Under the pieces are notes generated by a model. It was given only the letters and a program-made list of their open reading frames with translations, had not been told where the DNA came from and did no database searches. Source: Petrolisthes cinctipes (lineage: Eukaryota; Arthropoda; Malacostraca; Decapoda; Porcellanidae). Taken from it: DNA of 64,000 nt. Of the stretch, positions 24,801 through 37,500 are shown piece after piece. Within the stretch, counting starts at the first letter, position 1. Every line of letters begins with the position of its first letter. Location: assembly GCA_033782935.1 (NCBI GenBank), contig JAWQEG010001329.1, positions 124,001 through 188,000 on the forward strand, given 5' to 3'. A program made the translations under genes and the position numbers.

Positions 24801-27800
24801 TCACCAGGCCCAGACTCCTTCCTGGTCCCTTCATCGCGTCCTGACGTACCTGACCTTCGAGGGGGTTCCTCTGGAAGTGTGCCACCTCCTTCAGAAGTCT
24901 CTCTTCCTGCTTGCCTTAGCTACAGGGTACAGGGCCTCCCAGTTGGCAGCCCTGACCCGTCATCCAGCCTTCTCCTCTGTAAGTCCTAACCTTACCTCTT
25001 TGACTATCTCCCCCTCTCCTACTTTCTTAGCTAAGAACGAGCAGGCTGACGACAGGATTGGCCCCCTCACAGTACCCTCCTTCCTGAGGGATGGAAGTTT
25101 CTACCCACTCTGTCCAGTCCACGCCTTCACAGCGTATGTGGAGGCTACGAGGGAGGGTTCTCCGGACCACCTCTTCTACAACTCCAGGTCTGGTAAGCCT
25201 CTCTTCCCCAGGTCCATCGCTCGCCTTCTCTGCCGAGTGATCGAGAACGGGGATCCCGGACACGCTCCCAAGGCCCACAGCGTTCGGGGCGTGGCCGCCT
25301 CCCTCGTGTTCCTCAGGACTCACTCGGTGGAGCGGGTACGGGATCTGGGGGGCTGGACATCCACCTCCTCCTTCAGGACGAGGTATCTGTTCCACTCGCT
25401 CTCCCCCACCCCCTGTGTGGCGATGGAGACTCCTCCCACCCTGCCACTCCCGGCGAGGGTTCCCGCAGGAGGCGGAAGAGGGGGAGGGGGCGCCCGAAGG
25501 GAAAAGGTCATGCTACTTAACTCCCGTCACCCATTCATCCTATCATCCCATACGTCACCTCCATCCTGTACATTCTCATGCTCATCCAATATCATTCATG
25601 TTGTACATATGGTGCTACTGTAATAAAACTACGTTGTTATGGAACTTTGAGTATTTATTTCCCGAGGTATAAAAAAAAAAAAAAAAAAAAAAAAACTAAC
25701 TAAAAATGGGTGACTTGATACAATAAACATGGTTAGGACAGATTGGTGTTTCTTTCCTCTCGGGGAATTATGACCCTAACTTAGGCCATACCTTAGGTTT
25801 GGAGGACTTTGAGAAAAAAAAGGGGGGGGGGGCCTCGACCCCCTGCCTATCCCCTCGAGTCTGACTATAAAGACAAACTACTTGAAACACTTTCTGGTTT
25901 ATACCAGAAAGTTGGGTATATATAATGATAATAAATTATATATAAGAGTAAAATCACTTCCGAAATGGTCTACCACCCAAACTCTTGGAAGCCTTTTACA
26001 ATAGTTTCACCTCAATACTCTTTATACGAGTCCCCGCTCCGGGCCCAGGTGCTTCTTACCGCTCTTCATACGGGGTGTGAATGCCTCCTCCTCACCTCCC
26101 ACCGACCGCATCGCATGCATAGCAATCCAGCTGTGCTGGTTCCGCTTTACCAATAATAGTGCATTTGTCGCGGCTGAAAATTGTATTTATTGGTTGTGGA
26201 ACCAGCACAGCTTTTACTGTCCCACCCGCCTCCCGATGCGGCAGGCATTCTCCTTTCTACTCATTTGGAGTGGACGAGCGGTCGCTCCTGCTGGCCTAGG
26301 GCGGGGTCACTATCTCTACAGGCCGCCACCAGGTGGCTCCCATATCAGTACAGCGCCAGGTTTGAATTTATATTTACTTCTGATGATCTTCACGGAATAG
26401 ACCCTTCTAGCCCAGAATATGCCTATACGGGGCCTGGGCTGGAGAAGGGTGTGTTCTATAGCAATCCAGCTGTGCTGGTTCCACAACCAATAAATACAAA
26501 TGCACTAATATTGTCAGTCGACATAGGGTATTAATGTATGGTATCGAGATGATAATTCGAGTTTTGTACAAAATCAACATGTGTCAATTCTCAGGCTGTA
26601 GGCCTTGTGACCATGCACCCGGAAAATCTCCGCACAAGCCGGATATACAGTACATCCAAGTTATGTATAAGTTATAAGTGTTCGAGACACTGACAGCGTT
26701 AAAGTTATCCGATATCCGTCTTATATGTTTCCGACTTAGCGAGGGTTTCCTGTATCTAGCATATGGATGATTCTAAAATTATAGAGATTAAATGTTTTCT
26801 AACTGATAAAATGATCATACATTCTAATTAATAAAGGTAAATATGATGTACCAATCGATACATTTACATGAGAGTAAACGTATGGGGGTAGGTAGGTGGA
26901 ATCTCTAAATTTTACACGTCTATGACTTGCAATTCCTAGCCCCACTCATCTATGTTAAATTGCCATTTTTCACTAGATTTGGTCAATCCATCTCATTTCA
27001 GTATCATACAATATACAGTTTTAGTGTAAATGTTTGCAAATTTCCTGCAAAGTATTGTCCTTTTAGAAAACTACATGTCATGGGTTTCAAACCAAAGGTG
27101 CAGCAGCTAGACACTTGTATTAAGATGAAAGCTATCATACCAAATATCTAAGATATTAATACAGTAGAGCCTCGATTTTAAAAGTCCGGAAAATCAATTT
27201 TTTCGGATAGTTGAGTAACTATTATAGTTTTATAATTATAGTGTTTAATATTATTGAGGGAGGCCCTCTGGAGCATCATCTGCTGGTGGAGCGGGCCTAG
27301 AATTATCTTAAAAACAAGTAACACCCGTTTTCCATTGTTGAGCGCCATTTATAGGTATAGAAGTACTGTATGTAGCTAATGTAGCGTGATTTGCACACAC
27401 GGTAATAATACGACATACATAATGATTAATGCAAAAATGTAGCCTACAATGATTGATTGATATTAGGCGCCACAACAGCGAAGTCATATAGCGCCAGAAA
27501 AGTGATAGAGAGGTGAGACAGCAAGCAGGAAGGAAGTAGAAAGAAAAGAGGGACAGTTGAACTTAAAGCTAGTGGCTGGGGCCGAAGGGGCGCCAAAACC
27601 CAAAACCCTTAAAGTATTACCCATATCACTAAAGCAGGCATTACCCCCCCTACGGGATAGCCTACAATGTACAATAATAGTGCATTTGTAGCGGCGTATT
27701 TATTGGTTTGCGGGAAAACCCGTTAAAAGTTACACTAGGCCCTAGTATCTCTTAGACCGAGGGTCGCCCCCCCCCCCACCATACCCGAAGGCTATGGCCT

Positions 27801-30800
27801 TTCAGAGATGAGCCCTAGGTAAACTATCAGGGACCAGGAGGAAGCACAGGTGATGCAATAATCCAAGTCCTAACACACCCATAAGCCACTCTCTTACTGC
27901 ATATAAACTTCTTTTGATATGAATAAATAAACTTAGGTTTACTGAACTGTACAACTTTAATGTTAACCACTGCTAAAATTGTTGTATCCTTAAACTGATG
28001 TTACGTTCAGTGCATTATTTTTTTCTTCTTCTTTACTTATTTTTTGTATCTATGTATCATACATATTCAGATTCAGAGGGAGGGCTGGCTGGGTGTAGGT
28101 GGCCGAGTAATTAGGGGTGACGTAGGCTTATCATCACGAGTGCATAGGCTGGCCAATGTTGTCAGGTGCAAGGAAATTTCTCTGTTTTAAGGAATTTTGA
28201 AGTCTACTCAGGGAAATTATTGTTCAAGAGTAAACAGGGGCATTTCTAACTGACGATATACCACAAAGACCGTCAATGTTCAAGAATAAACAGGGAATTA
28301 TTGAGGCAAAAAGAGAAATTCTAAAGGTGACGTTAGGGAAATTTCGTCAAGCAGACCTGGCAACACTGAGGCTGGCTGAAAGTCGAACAGGCCAGAGGGG
28401 GAAGACTGACTGAAGAAGCCGATTTTGCTGGAGTATTTGCTGGTGTAGACATTGATGATTCATTATTTGGGAATCCCACGAATGAATAGGAAGGAAAATA
28501 CAAGTGAAATATCTGCTGCTTTTGCGCATTTAACCTTTTTGAAAAATTCCTGATGTCTGACTGTTTGACTGCTACATGACTACGATGTTGGAAGTCATCA
28601 TACAGTAGTGTCTCGCATCTCACTCATTTCAATCTCACGATATCGAATCCCATGGTGCTATTTAATGTTTACCCAAAATCTTGTCTCATGATAAAGCACA
28701 CACATTTTACGGGTTTGTACTGACTCATCGTGTTTGGAACTTCTATTTTACAAATAATATTAACAGAAAAACTGATTCACAAGTGGAACTGAAGGAAATT
28801 GAAGCTACTGTAACGAGTGAAAGTGAAGCGGAAATATCTGGTATCCTCACCAGTTCACCCACCACATCTCCCTGCGTTCGTCACCAACCTCTGCCTCAAA
28901 CACAGCCGTCGCTACTCACACTGTGAAAGAATTTTTGAAACTCTTCAATATTCGTCCCGCTGGAATGATATTTCAGTGGCGTGTATCAGGCATGGTTGGA
29001 AACCACTTTTACCTCACCTCATAGTGGATGAGCCAAAAGAAAGAAAAGTTAATGACCGTCATCAAGCCATTATGGCACGCTACATTATAAAAAAACAAAA
29101 GGATGAAGATCGGCTAAATCTAGAAGATCTTGATGCCACCATCAATGATTTCATCGGCTTTGAGGCAACAGAGGAGCGTGAGGGCGGTAACTAAGATTTA
29201 CGCCACTATATCATCCTATCCATCAAATTAATCACCTTTCTAAATGTTCCAAGGTTTATTTTATGTTATTAATATGTTATTAGTATCATATGATGTTTTA
29301 CTAACCACCTTCTGCAATAAAGCAATTACTGGTATGTAAAATTATGGTAAAATGTCTCATGGTAAAAGGTCCTAGTACTTATTATATATTTTCCCATTGT
29401 TTTTATACTCTGCATCCCACGGTAATTTTAGGGTACTGATAATTTGTGGGATGGGCGACTTTACTGTAGTGGGAACGAAAATGCAGCCTTTCTTTAGCAG
29501 AGTAGGCTGCATATCTTTCCATAAATCATATAATCTTTCGATATTATTCATCAGCATCTTTTCACGAACACACTTCTTTTTTTAATTTGAGCAACATATT
29601 TCAAAAGTTTGTCTTTTTGCTTGCGTATTTCATAAATAGTACTGGACCCGACGTTGTATTCGCACCTTTTCTAGTCTAATACAGATGTCTATTTGCTGTT
29701 TCACTGTCAATACTACTCTTTTACGATTGGCCTTACTCTTAATGGCAAGTGTAGCAGGAGCCATGGCTATTACGTATTCCACCAAATATTCGAGGAAATC
29801 AATATAAATTAGTGTGTAGCGGAACGAACACTGTTAACACTTCAAAACAAAGGCGGTAACTACTAACTAGCAATTTAGACGTGTGCACTGCGCAGCTGAA
29901 CTCCGCTCCATGTGGACTGACGGTGGAGCGGAGAGGGAATAAAATTAATAGGGCATAATGGTTGCGCAGTAAATTTGAAATTCCGGTTAAGACCTGGATT
30001 TTCCTCGGTCGATTGGTTTTAGAATTTTTATTTAATTGTCCAGTTAAACACCAATTCTGGTTGATTGGCTCCCGATTAATCGATGCTCTACTGTATAACT
30101 GAATAATGTGGAAAGTTAAAGTACAGTGCATCAGTAAATATCACTGGGGAGGTTTTAGAATATATGTGACCTCTTCACTGACACCAAGGGTAAGCCAACT
30201 TCCATATTGAACTAGCTGATCACTCACAACTCGCGATTTAGTGACACAGGTAATGAGTACACAAGTACACTGGGGTTTAGGAACTTGTCTAACAGTTCCT
30301 GAGCCCAGGAATCAAGTCCCAGGACCACTCACTTGAGGCAAGAGTCTTATCAACTTGATCATTAGAGCTAGGCAAGGTATTAACAGTAATGTATAACTTG
30401 AAATATAAATTTCACCTACATTTCAAGTTATTATAGCTTAGTAAAGGAAGAACTATGAGATGAATTTAGTCTAACTGCTTATCCTTTCAGTGGAAATAAG
30501 AATTCACTTTTGGAAAAGATATTATATACAGTATATCATTTTCAAAATGAATGTCACATAAAATTTGCATGGTTTGGAAGTAAATACAGTAACACAGAGG
30601 AGGTTTTCATCTTACGCATTTAATTATTCTTAAAGTATATGAACCTTATGCAGTATACGTAAATAAGTGTTAGTCTTGCATATACAGTACAGTAGGTATC
30701 ACTCAGAAAAATGTAAGAACTCATACAGCATTTACACTACTGTACTGCTCTCATCACTGACTTCACCTTCTTTTTAATAGTCCTGTACCCTGTACGGTAC

Positions 30801-31480
30801 AGTACTATAATATACATTCATTTACAAGTACACTCGTGATATATTATTTCTGACCAGAGTGAGAGGAGCAGACAGCTTTGAATTGCCTGGTATTGTTCAT
30901 TTCCCCACTCAGTGCACCTATAGAGGCTGAGTTCAAATGCAGGGTATGTATGGTGCCTGTCGTTCGTCTCTAGTCAGGGATTACGTATCACGAGTGTACC
31001 TTCATTTTATTTGTTCACTATTTTCTGAGCAATAATGATACAAAAATGTTGACTGACACAGGCTGAATTCTGCAAGCTGGTCATTTCAACTCCCACAATT
31101 TTTGCCACCCATTAGTCCCAAAATCACTGTTTACTAATTTTACGTGAAGAAAAATCTTACCGTTCTAGATAAAAAAAAAAAATAATAATATGGCAACACA
31201 ATTCATGCAGAGCCTAAATGCACAGAAATGAAACTCCAACATATCCTATGGGTTTGTAAATGGCTGCCTGGTAGTGACAGTCATAACTTGTTTAATAGTC
31301 TACTTGTCATCTCATCCCTAGCAAAACTTCAGTAGCAGTTTGGGGTCACAGTTAACCCTCTTTATTACAACCTCAATATAAAGAACTCCAGTTTTACCAA
31401 ACAAGATTGTCTTATGAAAATGTCAAAACCTTAGTGCACAAAATAAGATGCTTGCAGTAATTTCATTAATGAAAAGTTTA

Positions 31481-31547
<67 letters not shown>

Positions 31548-34500
31548 AGGTACCTCACAGTTCACACTTTACCTTTTGCATGTTTTCCAAATCTAAATAA
31601 ATTTTCCATTCACAGTTTTATCCCCCCCACAACCTGACAGACTGGGTGGCCTTCAGACACCTCTTACTTTGTTCACTCACTCAGTCACTCCACAGACAAT
31701 AACATTCACTTTACTGTGCTACCTGGCCAATTTCCAAAAATAGGGAGCCTCACACTTTTCTGCAACTTGCCAAACAGCATTTTAAGAGCTATTTTTCTGC
31801 TGGAAAATAAATCCTATGTTGTGCAATGCTATATAATTTTTCTTACCGTGGTATCACTATAACTTATTTAATAATTTTAATGCATTTTTATCATCGCTTC
31901 AATGTCCTTGCAACCAGGATATAATATTGAAAAAATATATATACAGTATAACACAAATTATTTAATACGAGCCTTCATGTTATAAATACGCAGAAATTGC
32001 AGAGATAATAATTTACGTACATATAAAAGGCTTTCGTATTTAATTTATAATTCTACATACTCAATACATAGTACAGTAGTAATATTTAGTCATATTTAAA
32101 ATTTTATAGTAAAATGTTGGTGCCTCCAGCACGATATGTTCGGTTCGCTCGCACACGGCACCATCATGTAACCATAAACAAACACATGCCGCAGCCGTGT
32201 TTGTCGTCCCTCCTGCCCAGGGCCACTTCGTTATACGTCTGGCAGTGCACGGTTTTGATAAACTTGCATTTTCTATGCATGTCTGTAGTTATTCAAATGC
32301 TAATAGATGCAAAACTAGGGTTTTACACTTCCCACTTAATTTTATGAATGAATCAAAATATACTGTTTAATCATTGAAGCTTATTTTCTCCATATAGTTC
32401 ATACTACTCCCAAAACGAACACATTTGTACTATAGTAATAATGCGTATACAGTGCTCCCCCAAGTAGACGGGGGTCACTTACCAAGCAGGTGCCGTGTAC
32501 TTTGAAAACGTATACTTGGAATCTATACTATAAATGGCAAACCGTCTCTGTTTGTCCTCTTATAACTCGAAAACGATTACACCTACATCCAAAACCCATA
32601 TATATTCTGAATCACCATCACCAGGCGCAGGTTTTGATATGACGTAACATGACGTAACTCTACGTAAAAATTACGTTATCCACTATAAATCCGCTAAAAA
32701 AAACTGTTTCACTCCCAAAACTATATATTCTGAATCAGCACCACTGGCAAAGGTTTTTATGACGTAACATGACGTAATAATTACGTTAAAATGTCAAATA
32801 TCCTATTTATTGGTTAAAACCATAAAGAAGAGTTCGAACAGATTTTTTCTGTTCAAACCGCTAAAAATGCACACCAAATGTACAGTCAGCGGCAGAAGTC
32901 CTGTCGTCTCACTTGCTTCACCGAGGCACGCGATGCTCATAGACTCGAGATTGTTAGGTGTAGAAAACATGCGTATTTCTCGAGTCCATGAACACTGTGC
33001 GTCTTGGTGAAGCAGGTGAGGCGACAGGACTTCTGCCGCTGACTGTACAACCATGGCTGATAGTGCTGGACCAGGGTCCAAGGAGTGTTGGAGAGCAACT
33101 AGACAGAGTTCGAACAAGTGAATTTTCCAAACCATTCTCAACGTTGAGAGAGATTTACAAGACACACTTTTTCGAACTCTGTTCAGTTGCTCTCCAACAC
33201 TCCTTGGACCATGGTCCAGCACTATCAGCCATGGCTGTACAGCTCAAACGAAAATTTTCCGTTCGAGCTGAAGAAGGCAAAAAGGCTATTTGGAAATTCA
33301 GTCAGTCTCGGGCCTTCAAGCTGCAAAGACGTATGTACAGTCGGCAGCAAAAGTCCTGTCGCCTCATCTGCTTCACCGAGGCACGCGATGTTCATAGACT
33401 CGAGATTATTAGGTGTAGAAAAAGTGCGTGTTTCTCGAGTCCATGAACACTGCATGTCTTGGTGAAGCAGATGAGGCGACAGGACTTCTGCCGCCGACTG
33501 TACTATATCGTCTTTATGTACATATGGCAACTGGCAAGCGGCCTGAGATCGCGGAATATTTTTAACTAACGCAATAAGACTGAAATGCTTTCACATATTA
33601 TAAAGTGAATATTGACTAATTCTAAACTCCAGAGTGCATCTTTCCCGGGCAACGCCGGGTACCTCCGCTAGTTGATAAATAAAGGGGAAAAAATAGGTTT
33701 GGTAGTGGTGCTTCCAAAAACTAACTCTTCTTGACCTTTATAATATGTACACTCAACCCCCAGCTATAGCGAGTTTCACTAACGTGTTTAAAAGCTATCG
33801 TGCGAACATAAAAAAAAATTACATGGCTAATGCGCATCCCAAGAGACTTGTGAGCCAGGATGAAAGTTCACTCAACCCTTGATTTCACAGATTTCCTCTC
33901 TAGTGACTAAAAATAATTCTAAACTTGAGCCAAAAATATGAAAAATGTATGTTTTGAAAGGTTGTTCATTTTAAAAGGGTAGGCCTAAAGCGCAAGTGTA
34001 GTGAGTGAGGGGTGAGGGTGATGGTTGGCAAGTTTAGTTATCACCAATAATCCACAAGTTCCTACTCATACAAACACATTTCCTTATTCTTTGTCTCTTA
34101 CAATCACTTGCACTTTTCACCATATGAAATGTCTGTACCGGGATATGTGCTAAAAGTATGAAAAATGCCCGTTTTGAGAAGTTGTTCACTGTAAAGCAAG
34201 TGTATCAAGCAAGCGTGAGGGTGATAGTGGGGTGTAAGTTCAGTTATCACCAAAACTCATAAATTTGTGCACACACATTCCTTAGTTTGTATTAATTAAT
34301 TTTGGTAATTTTCTCTTAAAATCACTTGCACTTTTCACCATATCAACAATCTGTATGCTTATAATCAATCAACACATTATGGTAAACAAGTCTTTTGTTA
34401 TGTTTTTAATGTCTGTTTTACTTTTTACTTTCAAAATGTGAATGATATTGACTTGCGCATAGTTACGCCTACTTTTGAAAAAACGTACACTTTTGGTATT

Positions 34501-37500
34501 TTGGTTTTAATTAATTTCTCCACCTACTTGTAAATCATCTAGTTCATGACCACCTACTTGGGGGGAGCACTGTATATATAATATATACCTTATGTAGTTA
34601 CTGTAATTTGGTATATCTTGTGTGAAATTACACAATGGGTATTTTTTATATATCATAGTGAAAGGTAATGAACCAAAACCTAGTTATCTAGTGTATATTA
34701 ATGTATGAAAAATATAGTTAAGTTACCCAATACACAACATTTTCAAGCGACAGATTTAATTTTGACCAGCTTATGGCAACACGACCGACAGTGTGAGCAT
34801 CCCTATACATCTTGTCTCCTGCACATCCTTCTACTGTACTTTTCTATTGGTATTAGGTATTGTATATGGGATCTTTTTGATCTGCAGTGAATAAGTGTTG
34901 GTACTGTAGGTTATGACTGGGTTGTTGTTGGTCAAGGCCTGAGATTGTTTACATTGTGTATGTGATGTAAGTGCAAAATTTTTACTCCTTAGTTACAACT
35001 ACTATAAGAAAAGTATCTTAATTACATATATAGCAATATATTTTACAGCTATAAAGATACATAAGCTACTTGCTGAGACAGCTGTAATTAAAACTTGTGT
35101 AATCAAGAAGTACTTAAGAAAGACTTAAAAATGGAGGAAAAAATCACTATTGTATTTATGTTTAGATTCCAATTATAATTCCGTATACAACATGCCTATT
35201 TTACACAAAGTAGAGTGTTGTAAGAGTAAAAACTAGTAGCAAAGAGAAACAATTTTACAATTGTTAAAAGAGAAGAAATAAAAAGAGGGGAGGACCAATT
35301 CATAAGTTATATGAGAAACTGATTCCCAACTACGATAACCAATCTTCGTAAATTTTTATCTGGTTAATCTGACAAACAGTATTGAAATAACAATACTTTT
35401 TATTCACACCTGATGATCCAGAATCATAGATGTGGCACTGAACTAGCTGACAACCCATGATGAACAAAAATTAAGAACGATTTCTTAATCATTCACCATT
35501 TAACTATTATTTATAAAAACAGTTATAGCTTCTCTTCTTAAGTTTCACAAATGCAACTCTGCAATGAAACTTTACTGTATAAAAACATTGCTGCACAGAT
35601 GCCATCTCTATGCTTCTGCATCATCAGCTGAAAAAAAAAAAAAAAAAAAAAAGTACAGTATACAGTACAGTACTTCAAATTGCTTTGTGAATTCATTATA
35701 CAGTACCGTATGTAGATTAAGGAATGTCCGTACTGTACTGTAATATATATTTCCTTAGTATTATATGTTTCTAACACAGTAAATAATTATATAAAATGTA
35801 TATACTGAACTGTACATAAGGTCACTTTGTCTCCAAGTTCATTTCATATTCTGTAACTCTCCGGACTCTCCAAAGTATTATTCAAAAAGAAGAAAGAATA
35901 TCATGCGTTAACCCATTATTTTGTGTAGGAACTGACGAAACCAATATAGATTCCTTTATTGGTATTCTACAATATTTCGAGGAGATGCGGAAATATTATT
36001 GTAGTAACAGATTCCTAAGACCGTTTATCTGGTGAACGAAAAGCTTAAATCATTACCACGAGAAACGAACAACAATGAATTTATTGCAATGCCTTAGAAC
36101 TGATATTATATCAAGTGAGAAGAATTTCCATTAAACACAACACTAACTAATGAAGAGTTGTAATCCATTAGCATTGCTACATTGTCCAACTGCTATCTGG
36201 CAACACCACAGAAAACTAGAAAACAAAACTATTCCACTTGATCTATCCAGAGAAGGTTACAAAATATGGCTCACAAGGTTCTGTTACCTTTGCATTAAAG
36301 AAACAGAATTGATAAGAAGCTTTTGACACCAATATTCAGTACAACTGGGAGTACTGTATCTTAAAGACATGATGCTATGCATTGCCACTACTGTATAAAT
36401 AATGTTACTTAACGCCATAATTAATATTGGTCTTGTGGGGAAGGTTTGCACTATTCACTAATTAGTGATGGTCCAATGTACATTGTAACTCATGCCGACT
36501 AGCCAGCCAGGACCAACTTTCAGAAAACATCTGATACAGAATTGAGATTTTCATCTCTGCCTGGCTGGTTTGACAAGAGCTTCCAATACATTAACAACTA
36601 ACCCACAATATTCTATTATCATAGCTCCATACAAACTAGGAAACTGGAAACGTATAGGCAGAGGAAATGTAAATGAAAATATAATTTAACCATTGCTTCT
36701 GCCAGGCACTGGGTCAGTAACATGCAATATAATGGGTTTAGTGGTGAAACAGAAAAATTAGAAGGCCAATATTGTGTCTTTGGGGCAATCTCACAAATAT
36801 TCTTCATAGAATGGGTTATAATTTTTCTTGCATACAAACACCAGACACATTCTATACCAAGTGTTGGGACTTTAGAGTAAATTAACATCAGCATATTTTT
36901 CTGTAGCTGACTATTAACATTCAGTGCCGATATAATGTTCAATTTCTCCAATGTATCAGCGTACATATACACTGATCAATGTACAGGAGACTGTTCTTGA
37001 ATTACATAATACAGTAGTGTGTATATAAAGTTTTTTCCAACAAGACATATAAAACATTACACTACTGTACTGCTTTAATTATATCCCCATCCAAAGAAAT
37101 GCATTAACATGCATAAAGTTACCGTACTACTAGACATCGTATCCATCCCTAACTGTTTTAGGCTAATATACTGTACTACATGCATATATCTTCCATTTTA
37201 AATACTTCACTCCTCCACTCACTATAGAGAATATAGTTGCCTGTACTATATAGTAGATTATGCACATGAGAATATACCAATCTTCTTCACTGTTAAGTAC
37301 AAACCTATGATGATGGAAACTCTTTAACTTTACTGTCCATGTACTTGGAGTGTTACATGCATATAATATTTAAGAGAACTGAATTGCCATATTCAGTACC
37401 AAAAGATACACACAGTATTTAGCAGGACAATAATACTGGGGTATGTATTCAGTACATCAATCAGACCAATATGGCTGATTGTACTGTAAAATATCCAAAA

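Larger units (their letters stand above)
19751..26492 (+). mobile_element. DIRS-type tyrosine-recombinase retrotransposon, dead copy
   Basis: The element has inverted terminal repeats (about 19751-19978 and 26268-26492), a gag-like region, reverse transcriptase, RNase H, a tyrosine recombinase and an internal complementary region (26120-26212) that copies both outer ends. This is the DIRS plan, in which a circular DNA intermediate integrates by recombinase rather than integrase. The coding region is GC-rich against an AT-rich host. Several frameshifts and loss of the reverse-transcriptase active-site motif show it is inactive. It lies inside the 18800-26754 element, in sense orientation to PIGS and antisense to nonA. 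Confidence 0.92.
18800..26754. mobile_element. pogo/Tigger-like TIR element, split by a DIRS element
   Basis: The left end TACAGTAAACCCTCGCTAAC is mirrored by GTTTCCTGTA preceded by CTTAGCGAGG at the right, giving TIRs with TA borders typical of pogo/Tigger elements. Without the DIRS insertion (19751-26492) only about 1.2 kb remains, so this was a non-autonomous element. No transposase frame was seen. Confidence 0.7.
27160..30095. mobile_element. pogo/Tigger-like element with transposase remnant
   Basis: The left end TACAGTAGAGCCTCGATTTT is mirrored by AATCGATGCTCTACTGTA at the right, with TA borders. Length is 2.9 kb. It contains a fragment of a DDE transposase (28817-29194), a hAT-like MITE (28154-28368) and a copy of the DIRS junction motif (27672-27710). 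The transposase is far too short, so the element is defective. Confidence 0.75.
32522..33672 (+). mobile_element. Non-autonomous Helitron
   Basis: Starts TCTATACTATAAATGGCAA directly after an A (32521) and ends GCTAGT directly before a T (33673), as expected for Helitron insertion between A and T. A hairpin (CCCGG, loop, CCGGG) sits at 33644-33659, about a dozen bases before the CTAGT end. Length is 1,151 bp with no Rep/helicase frame. Three palindromic units fill its middle. Confidence 0.85.
32449..34574. mobile_element. TIR element (pogo-like ends) holding a Helitron
   Basis: TACAGTGCTCCCCCAAGTAG at the left is mirrored by CTACTTGGGGGGAGCACTGTA at the right. TA borders and the CAGTG start suggest a pogo/Tigger-type element. 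With the inner Helitron removed about 1 kb remains, without a transposase frame. Confidence 0.75.

Noticed and set aside
32803..33530. Coding genes in 32.8-33.5 kb
   Set aside because: The frames run through palindromic MITEs, so both strands give similar frames. They are shadows of the inverted repeats.
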